A DNA stretch of 64,000 bases from Bilifractor porci (GCF_009696005.1 NZ_VUMV01000001.1:434001-498000), one strand, 5' to 3'; positions 27,401 to 35,453 are shown, counted from the first letter of the stretch. Notes: a model not told the origin generated them from the letters alone. A program made the numbers and translations.

Positions 27401-29596
27401 GAACGTGAACAAAAGCTTTTTATCCCCTGTCTGACCGCCGGACACCTTATACGTGTTTGCTTCGTTCCAGACCGTATACTGTCCATACAAGGAATAGGGA
27501 AGGGTGTCCTCTATCTTCCATCCGGAAATATCCTTGCCGCTTGGATTTACTGTAATTCTCCAGCTTATCTTTCCCGTCGTCTTATCATACGTTCCGGTCT
27601 TTTTCAGATCTTTCTCCCAGGAGACGCTGTTCCAGCCCCATTCTTTATGATTTCCGCTGGCAGCTGAGGCATTATTCGCCAGTTTTCCATCCTGACCTGC
27701 GGCGGTTCCCGAAACAGCAGCTTTATAGTCCACCACATATTTCTGACCCGCCTCCAGAGCCGGAAGATCTGTAATGGTAAAGCCGGGTGTTCCTGCGCTG
27801 TCCGTTGTCCAGCTCAGACTATAGCCGCTCACTTCGTTTTTACTGCCGTCTGTTCCGACACAATAGACTTTCAACGAATCCTGTTTATATTGGAAAACGG
27901 CTCCTGAGGAACTGTTGTCCTTCTGATACTGGTCGCTCACCGTAACCTTTTCACCGGTGCCTTTTTCTGTAGATACCGTAACTTCATAGGATGCTTCTGT
28001 CCGGCTGTCATTCACGCTGCCGGTCTTCTTAACACTGATGTCGTGATTATCAACGACCGGCTTATAAACTTTTATGGATCCGCCTTTCCCGCCAAAACTG
28101 ATAGTACCCGGATTATCCGAACCGGTATTTGTAACAGTTCCCTTAAAAGTAATGCTGCCGATGATATGATCGGTGTACGTAAAATCCGGATCATATTTTA
28201 TGGTTATTTTTCCATCTGTGCCGATGGTATAGTCTCCCACTTCATTATCGCCGATTGTCACCCTTCCGGTTTCTGCCATTAGAGGCCTTACGCCATCCGG
28301 AAGCTGATAATAGATCGTATCATCACTGCTCTGCAGAGTGGACTTTGGAATTTCATATGAAATGTCGATTTTTACCTGATCTCCATCCTGAAAAGTATCT
28401 GATGCTGTCCACTGACCATTCTCATTTTTTTTCACAGTGACACTGCTAATATATGGTGCAAAATCCACACTTTGGGAGGCTGGTGCGCGCAGCGCTCTAA
28501 ATCCGGAAATTTTCTTCACGTCTGCGGGCGCTGAGTCACCTTCCGTAGAAGCTGACTCTGCATCAGTGTTCTCGGTTCCTCTCCCCTCTTCGATGGTTTC
28601 CTTCTCTGCTGTACTTTCGGAAGATGCACTGCTTTCTGCTTCTGACGGGCTGTTTCCGGTTGTCTGTGTGTTTTCCGCTGATTTCTGGCTGTTTGATGCC
28701 GCTGAAACCTTCTCTGTTGAGACAGCATCCGCCTCTTCTGTCTTGTCACTGAGCGCAGCCAGCACATAGGGGCTGAAGGAAGAAGCCCGGAACGCCGCCT
28801 TTGTTACCGCATGGTTTTCGACACTGATATTCAGATCCGCCTTCATGCCGGCGCTCCCCATATCCTCTGCCGTCTGACCGTCCGCGATATGATAGAGCTT
28901 CCACGTTACCTCTTCGGTTCCGGCAGACTTCGGCTGCGGAAATGTCAGCGTGACATCTACTTTCCCGTCCGGCTCCGTTTTCTGGCCGTTTTTATCCGCA
29001 AAACTCAGGTCATAGGGATAGAAAGCCGCAACCTGTTTGCCCGACTTTTCCTGATCCAGGGCAGACTGAATCTGTGCCTGGACCGCCTGTGCATCTGCCC
29101 CTGTCAGGAGCTGTGCTTTCATAACCGTTCCATTGTGCAGGACACCGGCATCATACGCCGTCTCCGCCGTCATACCGTCCGATGCAGAAGCGCTCAGCTT
29201 TCCGGCCTGCTCATAACAGGATTCCGAATGGACGTGTTCTTCCTTTCCGCAGGTCAGGGTTTTTACCTCTTCGTAGCAGGGTTCTCCCTCCGAATGGGTA
29301 TGTTCTTTTTTTCCGCAGATCAGGTTTCCGTTTTCGTCGTAGCAGTCCGCGGTGTGCGTATGCTCTTCCTTCGTGCAGACCAGCTTCTTCTCTACCTTAT
29401 AACATGCGTCGGTATGGGTGTGTTCTTCCTTCCCGCAGATCACCGCCGCGGTCGCCGTATTGGCGGGAAGAACCAATCCCACGGTTGTAGCTGCCAGTAC
29501 AAATACACACAGAAGACTGGTAAAACGCCGGCGTTTCTTCCTCTGCCGGTTTCCAACTGCCGCTTTCTTTGCTTTTTCCTCGATTGAATTCTTCAT
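24458..29596 (-). CDS. giant LPSTG adhesin / pilus tip protein
   Basis: A 1712-residue surface protein. After a long signal peptide (residues about 25-50) come four tandem Cys/His motifs of the form CGKEEHTHTDACY (about 53-128), then a Ser/Thr/Glu-rich stretch (about 285-355). Many beta-sandwich repeats of the isopeptide/DUF11-like kind follow, with a SpaA-like domain with KVDSNDYKKILPGTKFKLD near residue 1330, and a Cna-B-type end. LPSTG near residue 1676 is followed by a membrane helix and RKRRRRGG. Its size and first position among pilins suggest the adhesive tip. Ligand unknown. Confidence 0.88.
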   Translation of the reverse strand: MKNSIEEKAKKAAVGNRQRKKRRRFTSLLCVFVLAATTVGLVLPANTATAAVICGKEEHTHTDACYKVEKKLVCTKEEHTHTADCYDENGNLICGKKEHTHSEGEPCYEEVKTLTCGKEEHVHSESCYEQAGKLSASASDGMTAETAYDAGVLHNGTVMKAQLLTGADAQAVQAQIQSALDQEKSGKQVAAFYPYDLSFADKNGQKTEPDGKVDVTLTFPQPKSAGTEEVTWKLYHIADGQTAEDMGSAGMKADLNISVENHAVTKAAFRASSFSPYVLAALSDKTEEADAVSTEKVSAASNSQKSAENTQTTGNSPSEAESSASSESTAEKETIEEGRGTENTDAESASTEGDSAPADVKKISGFRALRAPASQSVDFAPYISSVTVKKNENGQWTASDTFQDGDQVKIDISYEIPKSTLQSSDDTIYYQLPDGVRPLMAETGRVTIGDNEVGDYTIGTDGKITIKYDPDFTYTDHIIGSITFKGTVTNTGSDNPGTISFGGKGGSIKVYKPVVDNHDISVKKTGSVNDSRTEASYEVTVSTEKGTGEKVTVSDQYQKDNSSSGAVFQYKQDSLKVYCVGTDGSKNEVSGYSLSWTTDSAGTPGFTITDLPALEAGQKYVVDYKAAVSGTAAGQDGKLANNASAASGNHKEWGWNSVSWEKDLKKTGTYDKTTGKISWRITVNPSGKDISGWKIEDTLPYSLYGQYTVWNEANTYKVSGGQTGDKKLLFTFPEDLTDSQKKDKYYIDYWTDAPADNSEVSNKAKVTEKDETTVTDTDVVPVEHRTFDVKKHFSSETQTESEPYKLTWNAEVTTPDTALGTFTYTDTIENAVNSEGKDQGADSHYGIASEIDAALTEHLKLMVDNYSWYEYKGAGEKTYWHSYYEKESGYTDKVSITVTYYDANGNVITSTDAASHVKSFRVTVTPKEGISMLAQKLTLENYPTYLNMKDAAEGVTWTAKNKGVTGDHLSEASHDHTKPKTFEKMVYTGKGITYSSGDVQVAYEDVKGVLTYRLMLNTKESDEGIITIKDHIPAGESYVEGSGYAKFYKNDYDQHDSNYAGCTFSKGTNPAFHAVKNTDGSTDLTITISDYKYISGYPMVAVYYSASVADDLHWQNAAAPGKTYGNTATWGNHTSTQNTTVTRQVKKLDKQGVQLDKKGKPLEIGTDGNPVSGSEPSGTIRYDIAINPAAEDLDPNSDNLTLVDFLSSNAAAFHPALDLNKVKLYFYDGTAEDHKGSLIDPNRYKIMYDQTSLKMTLVLPDKVGAVLEYEYVLDGDFTDKFQLDNTATLKGTWDSENKTALRETSSSATVTTRKVVIYKVDSNDYKKILPGTKFKLDYWNSSAKEWKVKNSELTVGNSGTIVFDIGEGDLDLSTIYRLKETEALEGYRNGTDDPDVVRYFVVMPEKSSDGKAATKDTTYNDMGGYNTFENGAKVPMSEVTFFQNSGGVMYVPNEYRAIRVQKVWLNADNTDLTDPGKTAVVHLYRASGSYNSCKVTVVVSDSSSRTGTYQVEAEPGTIVSMKIYYNGVWLYYDGHQLTRQWDSSVGMNYYPIDLGTVSSDQTINVLADYELNMKTVQFDYTKPTTFVRAEEKLLDTQTLSSSNNWQYVWDGTTMDADGNTVKIPESDGNGNIYYYYIKEDPVSGFTTTYSENNTTGIQTGVITVTNKKDKTNGYVLPSTGGGGTFRFAGPGLALLSVSALGFLTRKRRRRGG

Positions 29597-29658
29597 TCAG
29601 CCGGTACCCCCTCTTTTCTGATCCTGACTGACCTAATCTGTACTTTTTGCCGGATGCC

Positions 29659-30288
29659 TTACCGGACCGCCCCGAACTGCTTCAGCGGCCAGATCCGTAT
29701 CCATAGTTTTCCAATCATCTCATCCCCGGAGATGCACCCCATGGCCTTTGTTCTGGAGTCAATCGACACATCCCGGTGATCTCCCATGACAAAAACCGTT
29801 CCATCCGGAACCTGGTAGGGAAAATCCAGATCGCAGCTTCCCAGACTTTTTTCTTTCAGATAGGGTTCGTCCAGAAGCTGATCGTTTACATAGACATTTC
29901 CGTTGGCGTCAATGCTCACCCATTCCCCAGATGTCGCGATAACGCGTTTTACCAGCACTCTGTTGTTATAATAAAAAGCGACCAGGTCTCCCTGATGCAC
30001 ATTCTTGTCCTTCAGCGCCAGTACAACATTTCCCTCATCCAAAGTCGGGGACATGGAAGTCCCGACAATGCGGAAGATAGGGAGAATAAGCGTCGCGATC
30101 AGTACCGCTGCCGCCGCCACTGTAATTAAAATAAAGATTGTGCTTCGAAGCGTATCGCGAAATTTCCGCTGATACGCGACCCGGTCTATTTCAGACTGCA
30201 GCTCTTCTGTCGTAACAGAGAGCTTCTCCGCCGGAGCATCCTGCCCGGCTGTTCCATTTATTTTTTCTTCCGAACAATAATCAGACAT
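29659..30288 (-). CDS. signal peptidase I of the pilus locus
   Basis: A 209-residue membrane serine protease with one membrane helix (about 48-72). The Ser/Lys dyad is visible: catalytic Ser in GTSMSPTLDEG and Lys in RVLVKRVIATSG. GDHRDVSIDSR is the family box E. Dedicated signal peptidases (SipA-type) open many sortase pilus islands, where they act in pilin processing or as assembly chaperones. The start at 30288 is preferred; the TTG at 30339 has no ribosome site. Confidence 0.88.
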   Translation of the reverse strand: MSDYCSEEKINGTAGQDAPAEKLSVTTEELQSEIDRVAYQRKFRDTLRSTIFILITVAAAAVLIATLILPIFRIVGTSMSPTLDEGNVVLALKDKNVHQGDLVAFYYNNRVLVKRVIATSGEWVSIDANGNVYVNDQLLDEPYLKEKSLGSCDLDFPYQVPDGTVFVMGDHRDVSIDSRTKAMGCISGDEMIGKLWIRIWPLKQFGAVR

Positions 30289-30422
30289 TTTCTGTCCGCC
30301 CCGCCCTGCGTTATGGAAACGAAAAGCAACAGCAATCAACCTGTCTCATAAGTAAGCAATTTAAGCAAACGTTCACTTATATTTGGATTAAGAATAACAT
30401 TTTTTATCTGAATATTCGACTA

Positions 30423-30460
30423 CCCCCCCCCAAGAATTTTCAGATTATATTCAGAATATA
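30423..30460 (-). promoter_or_regulatory. poly-G tract and palindrome upstream of the pilus operon
   Basis: Nine C on the plus strand (30423-30431, G9 on the transcribed direction) lie between a TTCTTG-like element and AT-rich DNA with GATAAA. A 15-bp palindrome TATATTC-A-GAATATA lies 15 bases further upstream (30446-30460). A homopolymer inside a promoter spacer is the classic layout for slipped-strand phase variation of fimbriae. The promoter elements are weak matches, so this is a suggestion. Confidence 0.4.
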
Positions 30461-30576
30461 CCCCGTTTTCTTGCAGTATTTTATGCAACAGGTATTATTT
30501 TATTTATTATTTATAACCGTTTTTTTATCAGGAAAGAGTGTTTTTACAAAATGGAAGTTGTTCAAATTATTTTTCA

Positions 30577-30606
30577 AAGAAAAAAGGACAGCGGTAAAGC
30601 TGTCCT
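30577..30606 (-). terminator. rho-independent terminator of hicAB
   Basis: On the minus strand AGGACAGC-TTTACC-GCTGTCCT is followed by TTTTTTC. It lies about 90 bases beyond the hicB stop and separates hicAB from the pilus promoter. Confidence 0.85.
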
Positions 30607-30693
30607 CCCATACCCCTTATTCTTTTTTCTGGCGCTTATTCACGCTGAAATCATTTCATCCGGTGCCTTTTGCAGCACTTCCGAACAACTATT

Positions 30694-31092
30694 TCACCCA
30701 AGATTTAATCGTTGTACTAATGCATCCTGAAGTACTTGAGAAAAATTGATATTCTCTCTCATCGCTGCCTCGTTCATCCATTCTGGTATAGACAAGGTTT
30801 TTTTCACAGCTTTGTTGTTAAACATTTTCCTGTACTTCAATGTGTCTGCTGAAACGTAACTGACAATTTCCCCTTCGTTTGATTTGATTTTTTGAAGATC
30901 GGATGGTTTTGGCATTTCTTTGTTACCTTCCTCATATTCGTAAAGCATCAATTCCAATGCATCTTCTGCCATAAAAATCGCATCCGCCATATTATCGCCC
31001 TGCGTGTAACACCCTGCTATATCCGGAAAATAAACAGAGTATCCCCCATCTTTTTCCGGAGTAAACACTGCTGGATATGCGTACTTTGCCAT
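30694..31092 (-). CDS. hicB: HicB antitoxin
   Basis: A 132-residue antitoxin. The N-terminal half is the degenerate RNase H-like HicB fold (YPAVFTPEKDGGYSVYFPDIAGCYTQG). The C-terminal part (about 95-130, SIPEWMNEAAMRENINFSQVLQDAL) looks like a ribbon-helix-helix DNA-binding segment for autoregulation. It follows hicA by 31 bases, the usual order for this pair. Confidence 0.9.
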   Translation of the reverse strand: MAKYAYPAVFTPEKDGGYSVYFPDIAGCYTQGDNMADAIFMAEDALELMLYEYEEGNKEMPKPSDLQKIKSNEGEIVSYVSADTLKYRKMFNNKAVKKTLSIPEWMNEAAMRENINFSQVLQDALVQRLNLG

Positions 31093-31123
31093 TTTCTTTT
31101 CCTCCCGTTCTGTAGAAAGGAAC

Positions 31124-31306
31124 TTATTTCAGTCCTGCGTCCTTTAAAATATTGTTTGCCGTTCCGGTTGCAATCTCTTTCTTGTGTCTTGGCACTGCGA
31201 ATGTTTTACCAGTGATTTCGCTGTACCATATTTCGTGATTTGTACCTTCCCGAATCTTTCTGCTTTTCCCTTGAGATAGTTGTTTAACAAGTTCAGCTCG
31301 TTTCAT
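31124..31306 (-). CDS. hicA: HicA mRNA interferase toxin
   Basis: A 60-residue toxin of the double-stranded-RNA-binding-like fold. The conserved His lies in EGTNHEIWY, and the second conserved block is FAVPRHKKEIATGTANNILKDAG. The start at 31306 follows GGGAGGAG; the 19 codons open upstream are not family-like. HicA cleaves mRNA and is neutralised by HicB. The pair lies between the pilus island and the prophage; which of them it came with is unclear. Confidence 0.9.
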   Translation of the reverse strand: MKRAELVKQLSQGKSRKIREGTNHEIWYSEITGKTFAVPRHKKEIATGTANNILKDAGLK

Positions 31307-31369
31307 CTCTCCTCCCTTCATTTTGAATATCATTATTGTATCACGTATTGATACGTATTGCAATATTGT

Positions 31370-31778
31370 TTATGTAAAAATACGTATTTTAAATAAGAAC
31401 GCATAACTGTTATTATCCGATAAAATTAAGATTGATGAGAACGCAGCCGAAAAATTAAAGACAGGGAATATGCTCTGAAAGCAAGTGCAGATAGCAACAT
31501 TTTTTATAAAAATGCTGTAGTCTGCCGCATCTTAGACAAGAAGAATATAGAAGTTCCCGGAAACTCAGAGTCTCCGGGAATAAAATCTGGAGCATAAGGG
31601 ATTCTATTTTAGCTATACCATAGCGCAAATAGGCGTTTTTACTAGGTTTTTGGTTCCGCCATGTTGTACCGTAGCATGTTATTTTGCTAGATATTTGCTA
31701 GATATTCCTCACGGAATCATTTATATAAATACATGCAAAAACATTTTATTATTTAATTTCATTTTACTGAAGCAAATA
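31370..31778. other. intergenic stretch at the host/prophage boundary
   Basis: No gene I can support. It holds a stem TTCCCGG/CCGGGAA (31554-31580) followed by TAAAAT, and an exact tandem 11-mer TTGCTAGATAT at 31684-31705. A short plus-strand frame near 31415 (KIKIDENAAEKLK) may be the remnant of a truncated gene. One prophage attachment site probably falls here, but the partner site is outside the window. Confidence 0.4.
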
Positions 31779-31803
31779 GGGGCGGATAAACCGCCCCGTT
31801 TTT
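31779..31803. terminator. hairpin after the lysin gene
   Basis: GGGGCGG-ATAAA-CCGCCCC followed on the plus strand by GTTTTTTC. It ends one base from the lysin stop. It is a canonical terminator for plus-strand transcripts and probably also acts on the minus-strand lysis transcript. Confidence 0.65.
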
Positions 31804-32865
31804 TCATACCAGTTTTGCACGAATTCCGATGATGGGATCGCCAAAAATTCCCGCTGTGGTATTTCCGTCCCCATTGGAAAAATCGGTATCGTAAATTTCT
31901 CCCAGCCAACCATGATGCTGGGTTTTTACCTGGTATTTGACCCGGTAATATTTTCCACCGGTCAGTTTGGGATCTGTGTGGAAATATATCTGCACGCCGT
32001 CGATCATGCTGTGAAGATCACCGGCGTATGCATCAGGAGTTCCCCAATCACATTTTGTGATTCTGGAAAACCATCCACCGCCCATTTTATGCACGCGATA
32101 TTCTACCCATCCGCCCGTCACACCGATGGACAGGCCTGTGATTGCATCATCATACATGCACAATTCTCCACCGCCCACCTTTTTGCCGCTCCGGCCACGA
32201 TTCAGGCACTGGATTTCCAGATCCAGCCGCGGGGAGCTGCTGGCGGCAGGAACCGGAACCGGGTTTGAGATAGGCGCAGAACCTAAAAAATCCTTATAGA
32301 AATAATTCGTGTCCACGCGTCCAGAAATTCCGGGAAAACTACCATCAGATTTAAACTGCCACGCATCATATATCCAGTTCCCTGTTAGTGGTTTTTTCAT
32401 ACCGTTTGTGCCATTGTACCACGCCAGCCACCATGTATCGGGATTTACAGCGGGCATGCAGTCACGCCGGAAGTAATACCCGGAATACAGTCCGGTTTTA
32501 TATCCCGCTGCCTTTACTGCCGCGTCCCATGCCGGGAATGATGCATGGCAGTATGCCCGGATGCTGACATCTTCAGCGTCAAAATAAACTGGCAACTGTG
32601 GTTTTTTCCCCTTCAGCAGTCGCAATGTATGCTGAATCTCGCTCTGCGCTTTTTGCGGGGTATTGGCGTAACTGTAAATATACGCGCCCCAAGGAATACC
32701 CAACCGGGTGCATTCACTAACATTCCGCTCCCACTGCGCATCATCCTGATTTACCTGATCAGAACCGAATCCCATGCGCAGGATTGCTCCGTCAATGTGC
32801 GGTTTTACCGTCTCCCAGTTAATCACACCCTGCCACTGGGAAACATCAATGATTAGTTTTGGCAT
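31804..32865 (-). CDS. phage endolysin, GH25 muramidase
   Basis: A 353-residue lysin. Residues 1-195 are a glycoside hydrolase family 25 lysozyme domain with the acidic catalytic residues in IDVSQWQG and VYFDAEDVS and the family pattern WLAWYNG and WIYDAWQF. A Pro/Ser linker (about 198-212) leads to a C-terminal domain of about 140 residues, presumably the cell-wall binder. No signal peptide, so release depends on the holin encoded just upstream. Confidence 0.93.
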   Translation of the reverse strand: MPKLIIDVSQWQGVINWETVKPHIDGAILRMGFGSDQVNQDDAQWERNVSECTRLGIPWGAYIYSYANTPQKAQSEIQHTLRLLKGKKPQLPVYFDAEDVSIRAYCHASFPAWDAAVKAAGYKTGLYSGYYFRRDCMPAVNPDTWWLAWYNGTNGMKKPLTGNWIYDAWQFKSDGSFPGISGRVDTNYFYKDFLGSAPISNPVPVPAASSSPRLDLEIQCLNRGRSGKKVGGGELCMYDDAITGLSIGVTGGWVEYRVHKMGGGWFSRITKCDWGTPDAYAGDLHSMIDGVQIYFHTDPKLTGGKYYRVKYQVKTQHHGWLGEIYDTDFSNGDGNTTAGIFGDPIIGIRAKLV

Positions 32866-32870
32866 AGGTT

Positions 32871-33137
32871 TCAGGTTTCACCATCCTTCCGCGGTGCATC
32901 ATATGTCAATGCCTGTTTACTATCAGATACTCCGGATGTTGTGGGGTCAACCACAATTCCGACAATAGCCAGAACGGTGAATATAGCATTAACCACAGCA
33001 ATTAGTTTTCCCTGTAAATCCGAAAAATCTACAGCGTAGCCAAAAACTGACGCAATGGCCTGAACCAGCAGTAAAACGGCTGGCACAATGGCCAGCCAAA
33101 AGTTTTTATTCTTCAGTCGGATTTTCCAGTTGATCAT
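32871..33137 (-). CDS. phage holin (phi LC3 family)
   Basis: An 88-residue membrane protein. WKIRLKNKNFWLAI at the N-terminus and two membrane helices (about 12-32 and 44-64) with VVDPTTSGVSDSKQAL after them form the signature of the phi LC3-type holins. It makes the membrane lesion that lets the GH25 lysin reach the wall. GGAGG precedes the start; it overlaps the upstream gene by 32 bases and ends five bases before the lysin. Confidence 0.93.
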   Translation of the reverse strand: MINWKIRLKNKNFWLAIVPAVLLLVQAIASVFGYAVDFSDLQGKLIAVVNAIFTVLAIVGIVVDPTTSGVSDSKQALTYDAPRKDGET

Positions 33138-33453
33138 TTAATAAATTCCTCCGTTTCACGATTTCATCAATTCTATGGTGTGCCGATCGGGTAGACTGCT
33201 CCACAATTACCAGCCTTTTAGACATGTCCTGCACATCATTTTTCATTGAACGCATTTCAGATTTTATATCGGATGTATCCGACTGAATCGCCGTCAATGA
33301 TGTTTCTATCCGTGCCTGTCTGGATGCCTCTGCTCTGGCATCGTCAATCTGGGCTTTTACATCCCCATTTGACTGGTGATTGGCATTCAAAACCCCAAGA
33401 ACCAGCGATACCGCCAGTGCCGCCAGTGCAATCCATGTGCTTGGGTCGATCAT
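33106..33453 (-). CDS. XhlA-like small membrane/coiled-coil protein of the lysis cassette
   Basis: A 115-residue protein with one N-terminal membrane helix (residues 6-22) and a long coiled coil (about 30-100, SLTAIQSDTSDIKSEMRSMK). Such proteins precede holins in Firmicute phages (XhlA/hemolysin-like) and may aid lysis or be tail-associated. AAGGAG precedes the start. Its end overlaps the holin. Confidence 0.6.
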   Translation of the reverse strand: MIDPSTWIALAALAVSLVLGVLNANHQSNGDVKAQIDDARAEASRQARIETSLTAIQSDTSDIKSEMRSMKNDVQDMSKRLVIVEQSTRSAHHRIDEIVKRRNLLNDQLENPTEE

Positions 33454-33463
33454 AATTTTCTCC

Positions 33464-33601
33464 TTACTCTGTCAGTTCCGGATGCCCCAGCTCAATCAAC
33501 GACTGCTTCACTTCTTCCAGATAGGTGGGATATTTTTCCGACACCTCCGTCAGTGTCATCCTTCCCTTGATGATTAGCCGCGCATAAATCCTTGCCCTCA
33601 T
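33464..33601 (-). CDS. XkdX/CD1375-type small phage protein, 45 residues
   Basis: ATG at 33601 follows GGGAGG and the frame runs to TAA at 33464. The start overlaps the previous stop by four bases (ATGA). The sequence (MRARIYARLIIKGRMTLTEV at the start, ending GHPELTE) matches the length and position of the tiny XkdX/CD1375 proteins found between tail-fibre and lysis genes. Function unknown. Confidence 0.6.
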   Translation of the reverse strand: MRARIYARLIIKGRMTLTEVSEKYPTYLEEVKQSLIELGHPELTE

Positions 33602-34008
33602 GCTGTTTTACCTCCCTCTAATGCTGCTATCCTGGTTTCATGGTTCTTGATTTCCTGCCCCTGCTGATCTATCAGCGTATAAATTTCCTCCAGTGCCTCC
33701 TGCATCTCTGTTACCTGGTCGGCATTGGATTTTATTTTTTCTTCTGCACTGGCCTCCGTTTGGCACAGCTCCACCTCAAAAATCTGACCAGTATAAACCG
33801 AAATTCGGTTCAACTTCGTATAATTTTCATACGTCACATCCTCCTTTCCATCTTCCTGCACAATCATAGTTTTGGTGCCCAAATCATCCGAAAATAATTT
33901 CTGAAGATCGTCCAAGTTCTGTTGCAGCATCCGGATAGTCAAAATTCCGGATCCCGCTGCGGCTGATGTGATTGTCAGCTTTTGTCCATTGTTAAAATTC
34001 AGTTCCAT
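33598..34008 (-). CDS. baseplate/tail-associated hypothetical protein
   Basis: A 136-residue protein with a beta-rich N-terminal half (MELNFNNGQKLTITSAAAG) and a C-terminal coiled coil (about 95-130). It starts at 34008 after AGAAAGGAAG; the 15 codons open upstream are AT-rich and lack a ribosome site. It is the first intact gene beyond the inverted fibre cassette and probably begins the constant region downstream of the switch. Confidence 0.55.
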   Translation of the reverse strand: MELNFNNGQKLTITSAAAGSGILTIRMLQQNLDDLQKLFSDDLGTKTMIVQEDGKEDVTYENYTKLNRISVYTGQIFEVELCQTEASAEEKIKSNADQVTEMQEALEEIYTLIDQQGQEIKNHETRIAALEGGKTA

Positions 34009-34070
34009 TTTTTCTTCCTTTCTTTTGTATAAAAAATAATGATCATTGATCACGCGGTTGCCTTTTTATT

Positions 34071-34083
34071 AAAATACCGATCT
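34071..34083 (+). repeat. fibre cassette recombination site C (inverted)
   Basis: TAAAATACCGATCT-type sequence reading on the plus strand; TAA is in frame immediately before AAT ACC GAT CTT. It shares 14 bases with site B and the core AATACCGA with site A, but points the opposite way. Confidence 0.6.
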
Positions 34084-34327
34084 TCCAGCAAAATCTATTA
34101 AATCATTTACTGTTGATTCTATTGCAGCAGGTGTAACGAAAACCTTTCAAATCACCTTGCCAACCCAAAATTATATAGCCATTGGCGCATGCGCAGATTG
34201 GAGCGATGTACTTCAATGCAGCGTTGCTGTTATGGATACAAAGGGAATCATTCGTGTGTATGTACATAACATATCCTCTAACACGTATACAAACAGAACT
34301 ATCTATATAAATGCTTCTTGGGTTTGA
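34073..34327 (+). pseudogene. silent inverted tail-fibre C-terminal cassette
   Basis: An 84-codon open stretch with no start codon, read on the plus strand against all neighbouring phage genes. It begins N-T-D-L at AATACCGATCTT, preceded by an in-frame TAA, and continues through a beta-rich sequence with Thr, Ser, Tyr and Asn (TFQITLPTQNYIAIG, YTNRTIYINASWV) to TGA. If joined at AATACCGA to the fibre gene it would continue that frame exactly. A reverse-strand frame over the same DNA (34103-34360) is not protein-like. This is a stored receptor-binding tip rather than a broken gene. Confidence 0.7.
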
Positions 34328-34443
34328 AAAGCGATATTTAGCTGAATTACGCCCATTCAAAATCCACCTCTTTATTTACCTGTTTTTAGGCATGAAAATT
34401 AAGCCGTCCATCGGCGGCCTTTTTTTCAAGATTGCTTTTAATT

Positions 34444-35453
34444 TTAGAAATTAGCGCACCTCTTGAAATCCCTGATCACCGACTGCTCCGAAACCTCCAC
34501 ATATATCATTGTCGTGCTTATATCCTTATGACCCGCATATCGTTGCACTTCTTGTATCGCCATTCCATGTTCCGCCAGATTGGTTAACATAGTTCTTCCG
34601 AAATTTATGTGGATGAGCGTGTATGTTATTTTCTTCACCTAATTTTCGCAACATCGCCTGAACTCCGGCATTCGTCAGCCGTGCACACCCCCTTCTACTG
34701 ACGAATAGGGCAGGATTTTTATCCTTTCTTTGCGCTAGGTACCACCTTAGATGTAATGCTGCCGACTCCTTTAGGTATACCCTTCTTTCTGCTTTCCCCT
34801 TCTGCCCATAAACGACAACTTCTGCATCTCTTCCATGCCACTCAATATCACTGATATTCAGTGCTGTTATCTCTCCTATTCTACATGCAGTACTGTACAG
34901 TACCTCTATCAGTGCCTTATCCCTCTGCGTTTTTGCGCTATTCTTCAGTTTCTCAAATTCTTCTCCTGTGTATGGATGCTTAATTTTTCTCGGAACCTTA
35001 ACCTTTAACAGTCTTTTAGCAGGATTATATGGTATCATTCCCTCATCCGATGCCCATCCAAAGAATGATAAAAAATAATGACGCAGTGTATCTATATATG
35101 ATAATGATCTCTGTTTTCCATCTTTCCCTTCTCGATACACCGATAAAAAATACCTCAGGTCATTTGTTGTAACTTCCTTTATTGGTTTATTCAAACTATC
35201 CTTTAATATATTAACAACCCGAATATATTGGCATAACGTACTATCGGCACAATTCTCCAACCTTTTTTGTTGCCACAAACCGTTTAATCACCTTCTCCCA
35301 ACTGTCATCTGAAATGGCAATTTCTGTACACTCCTTCTTGACAATTAATCCATGAAACTTTCTTACCAGCACCCCTTCCAAATCCTTCAACTGCTCATAC
35401 GTGATTCGTCCTTGCATTTCCGTCAAAATTTCATCAATAATTCTGTCTATCAT
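34444..35453 (-). pseudogene. tyrosine recombinase, interrupted by two single-base insertions
   Basis: The three reading-frame pieces join into one recombinase of about 336 residues. Piece 1 starts at 35453 after AAGGAGG and leaves frame at a run of six A (35263-35268): ACA AAA AAG should read ACA AAA AGG. Piece 2 holds the arm-binding domain and catalytic Arg (TACRIGEI). It leaves frame at CGGAAGAAC near 34597, right after the HPHKFR box. Piece 3 holds AGHKDISTT and the nucleophile Tyr in MIYVEV. Both defects are one extra base. No standard -1 slippery signal fits. It sits among fibre cassettes rather than at a prophage end, so it more likely serves inversion than integration. Confidence 0.8.

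Noticed and set aside
31124-31303. hicAB as part of the prophage
   Set aside because: It lies outside the lysin, before the boundary hairpins, and such pairs are common in host chromosomes; origin left open.
34103-34360. 85-residue minus-strand gene between recombinase and baseplate gene
   Set aside because: Its sequence is not protein-like, while the opposite strand over the same DNA gives a clean fibre tip in phase with the cassette sites.
34444-35453. Prophage integrase marking an attachment site
   Set aside because: It lies between fibre cassettes, not at a prophage end, and no matching direct repeats were seen around it. Integration cannot be fully excluded.
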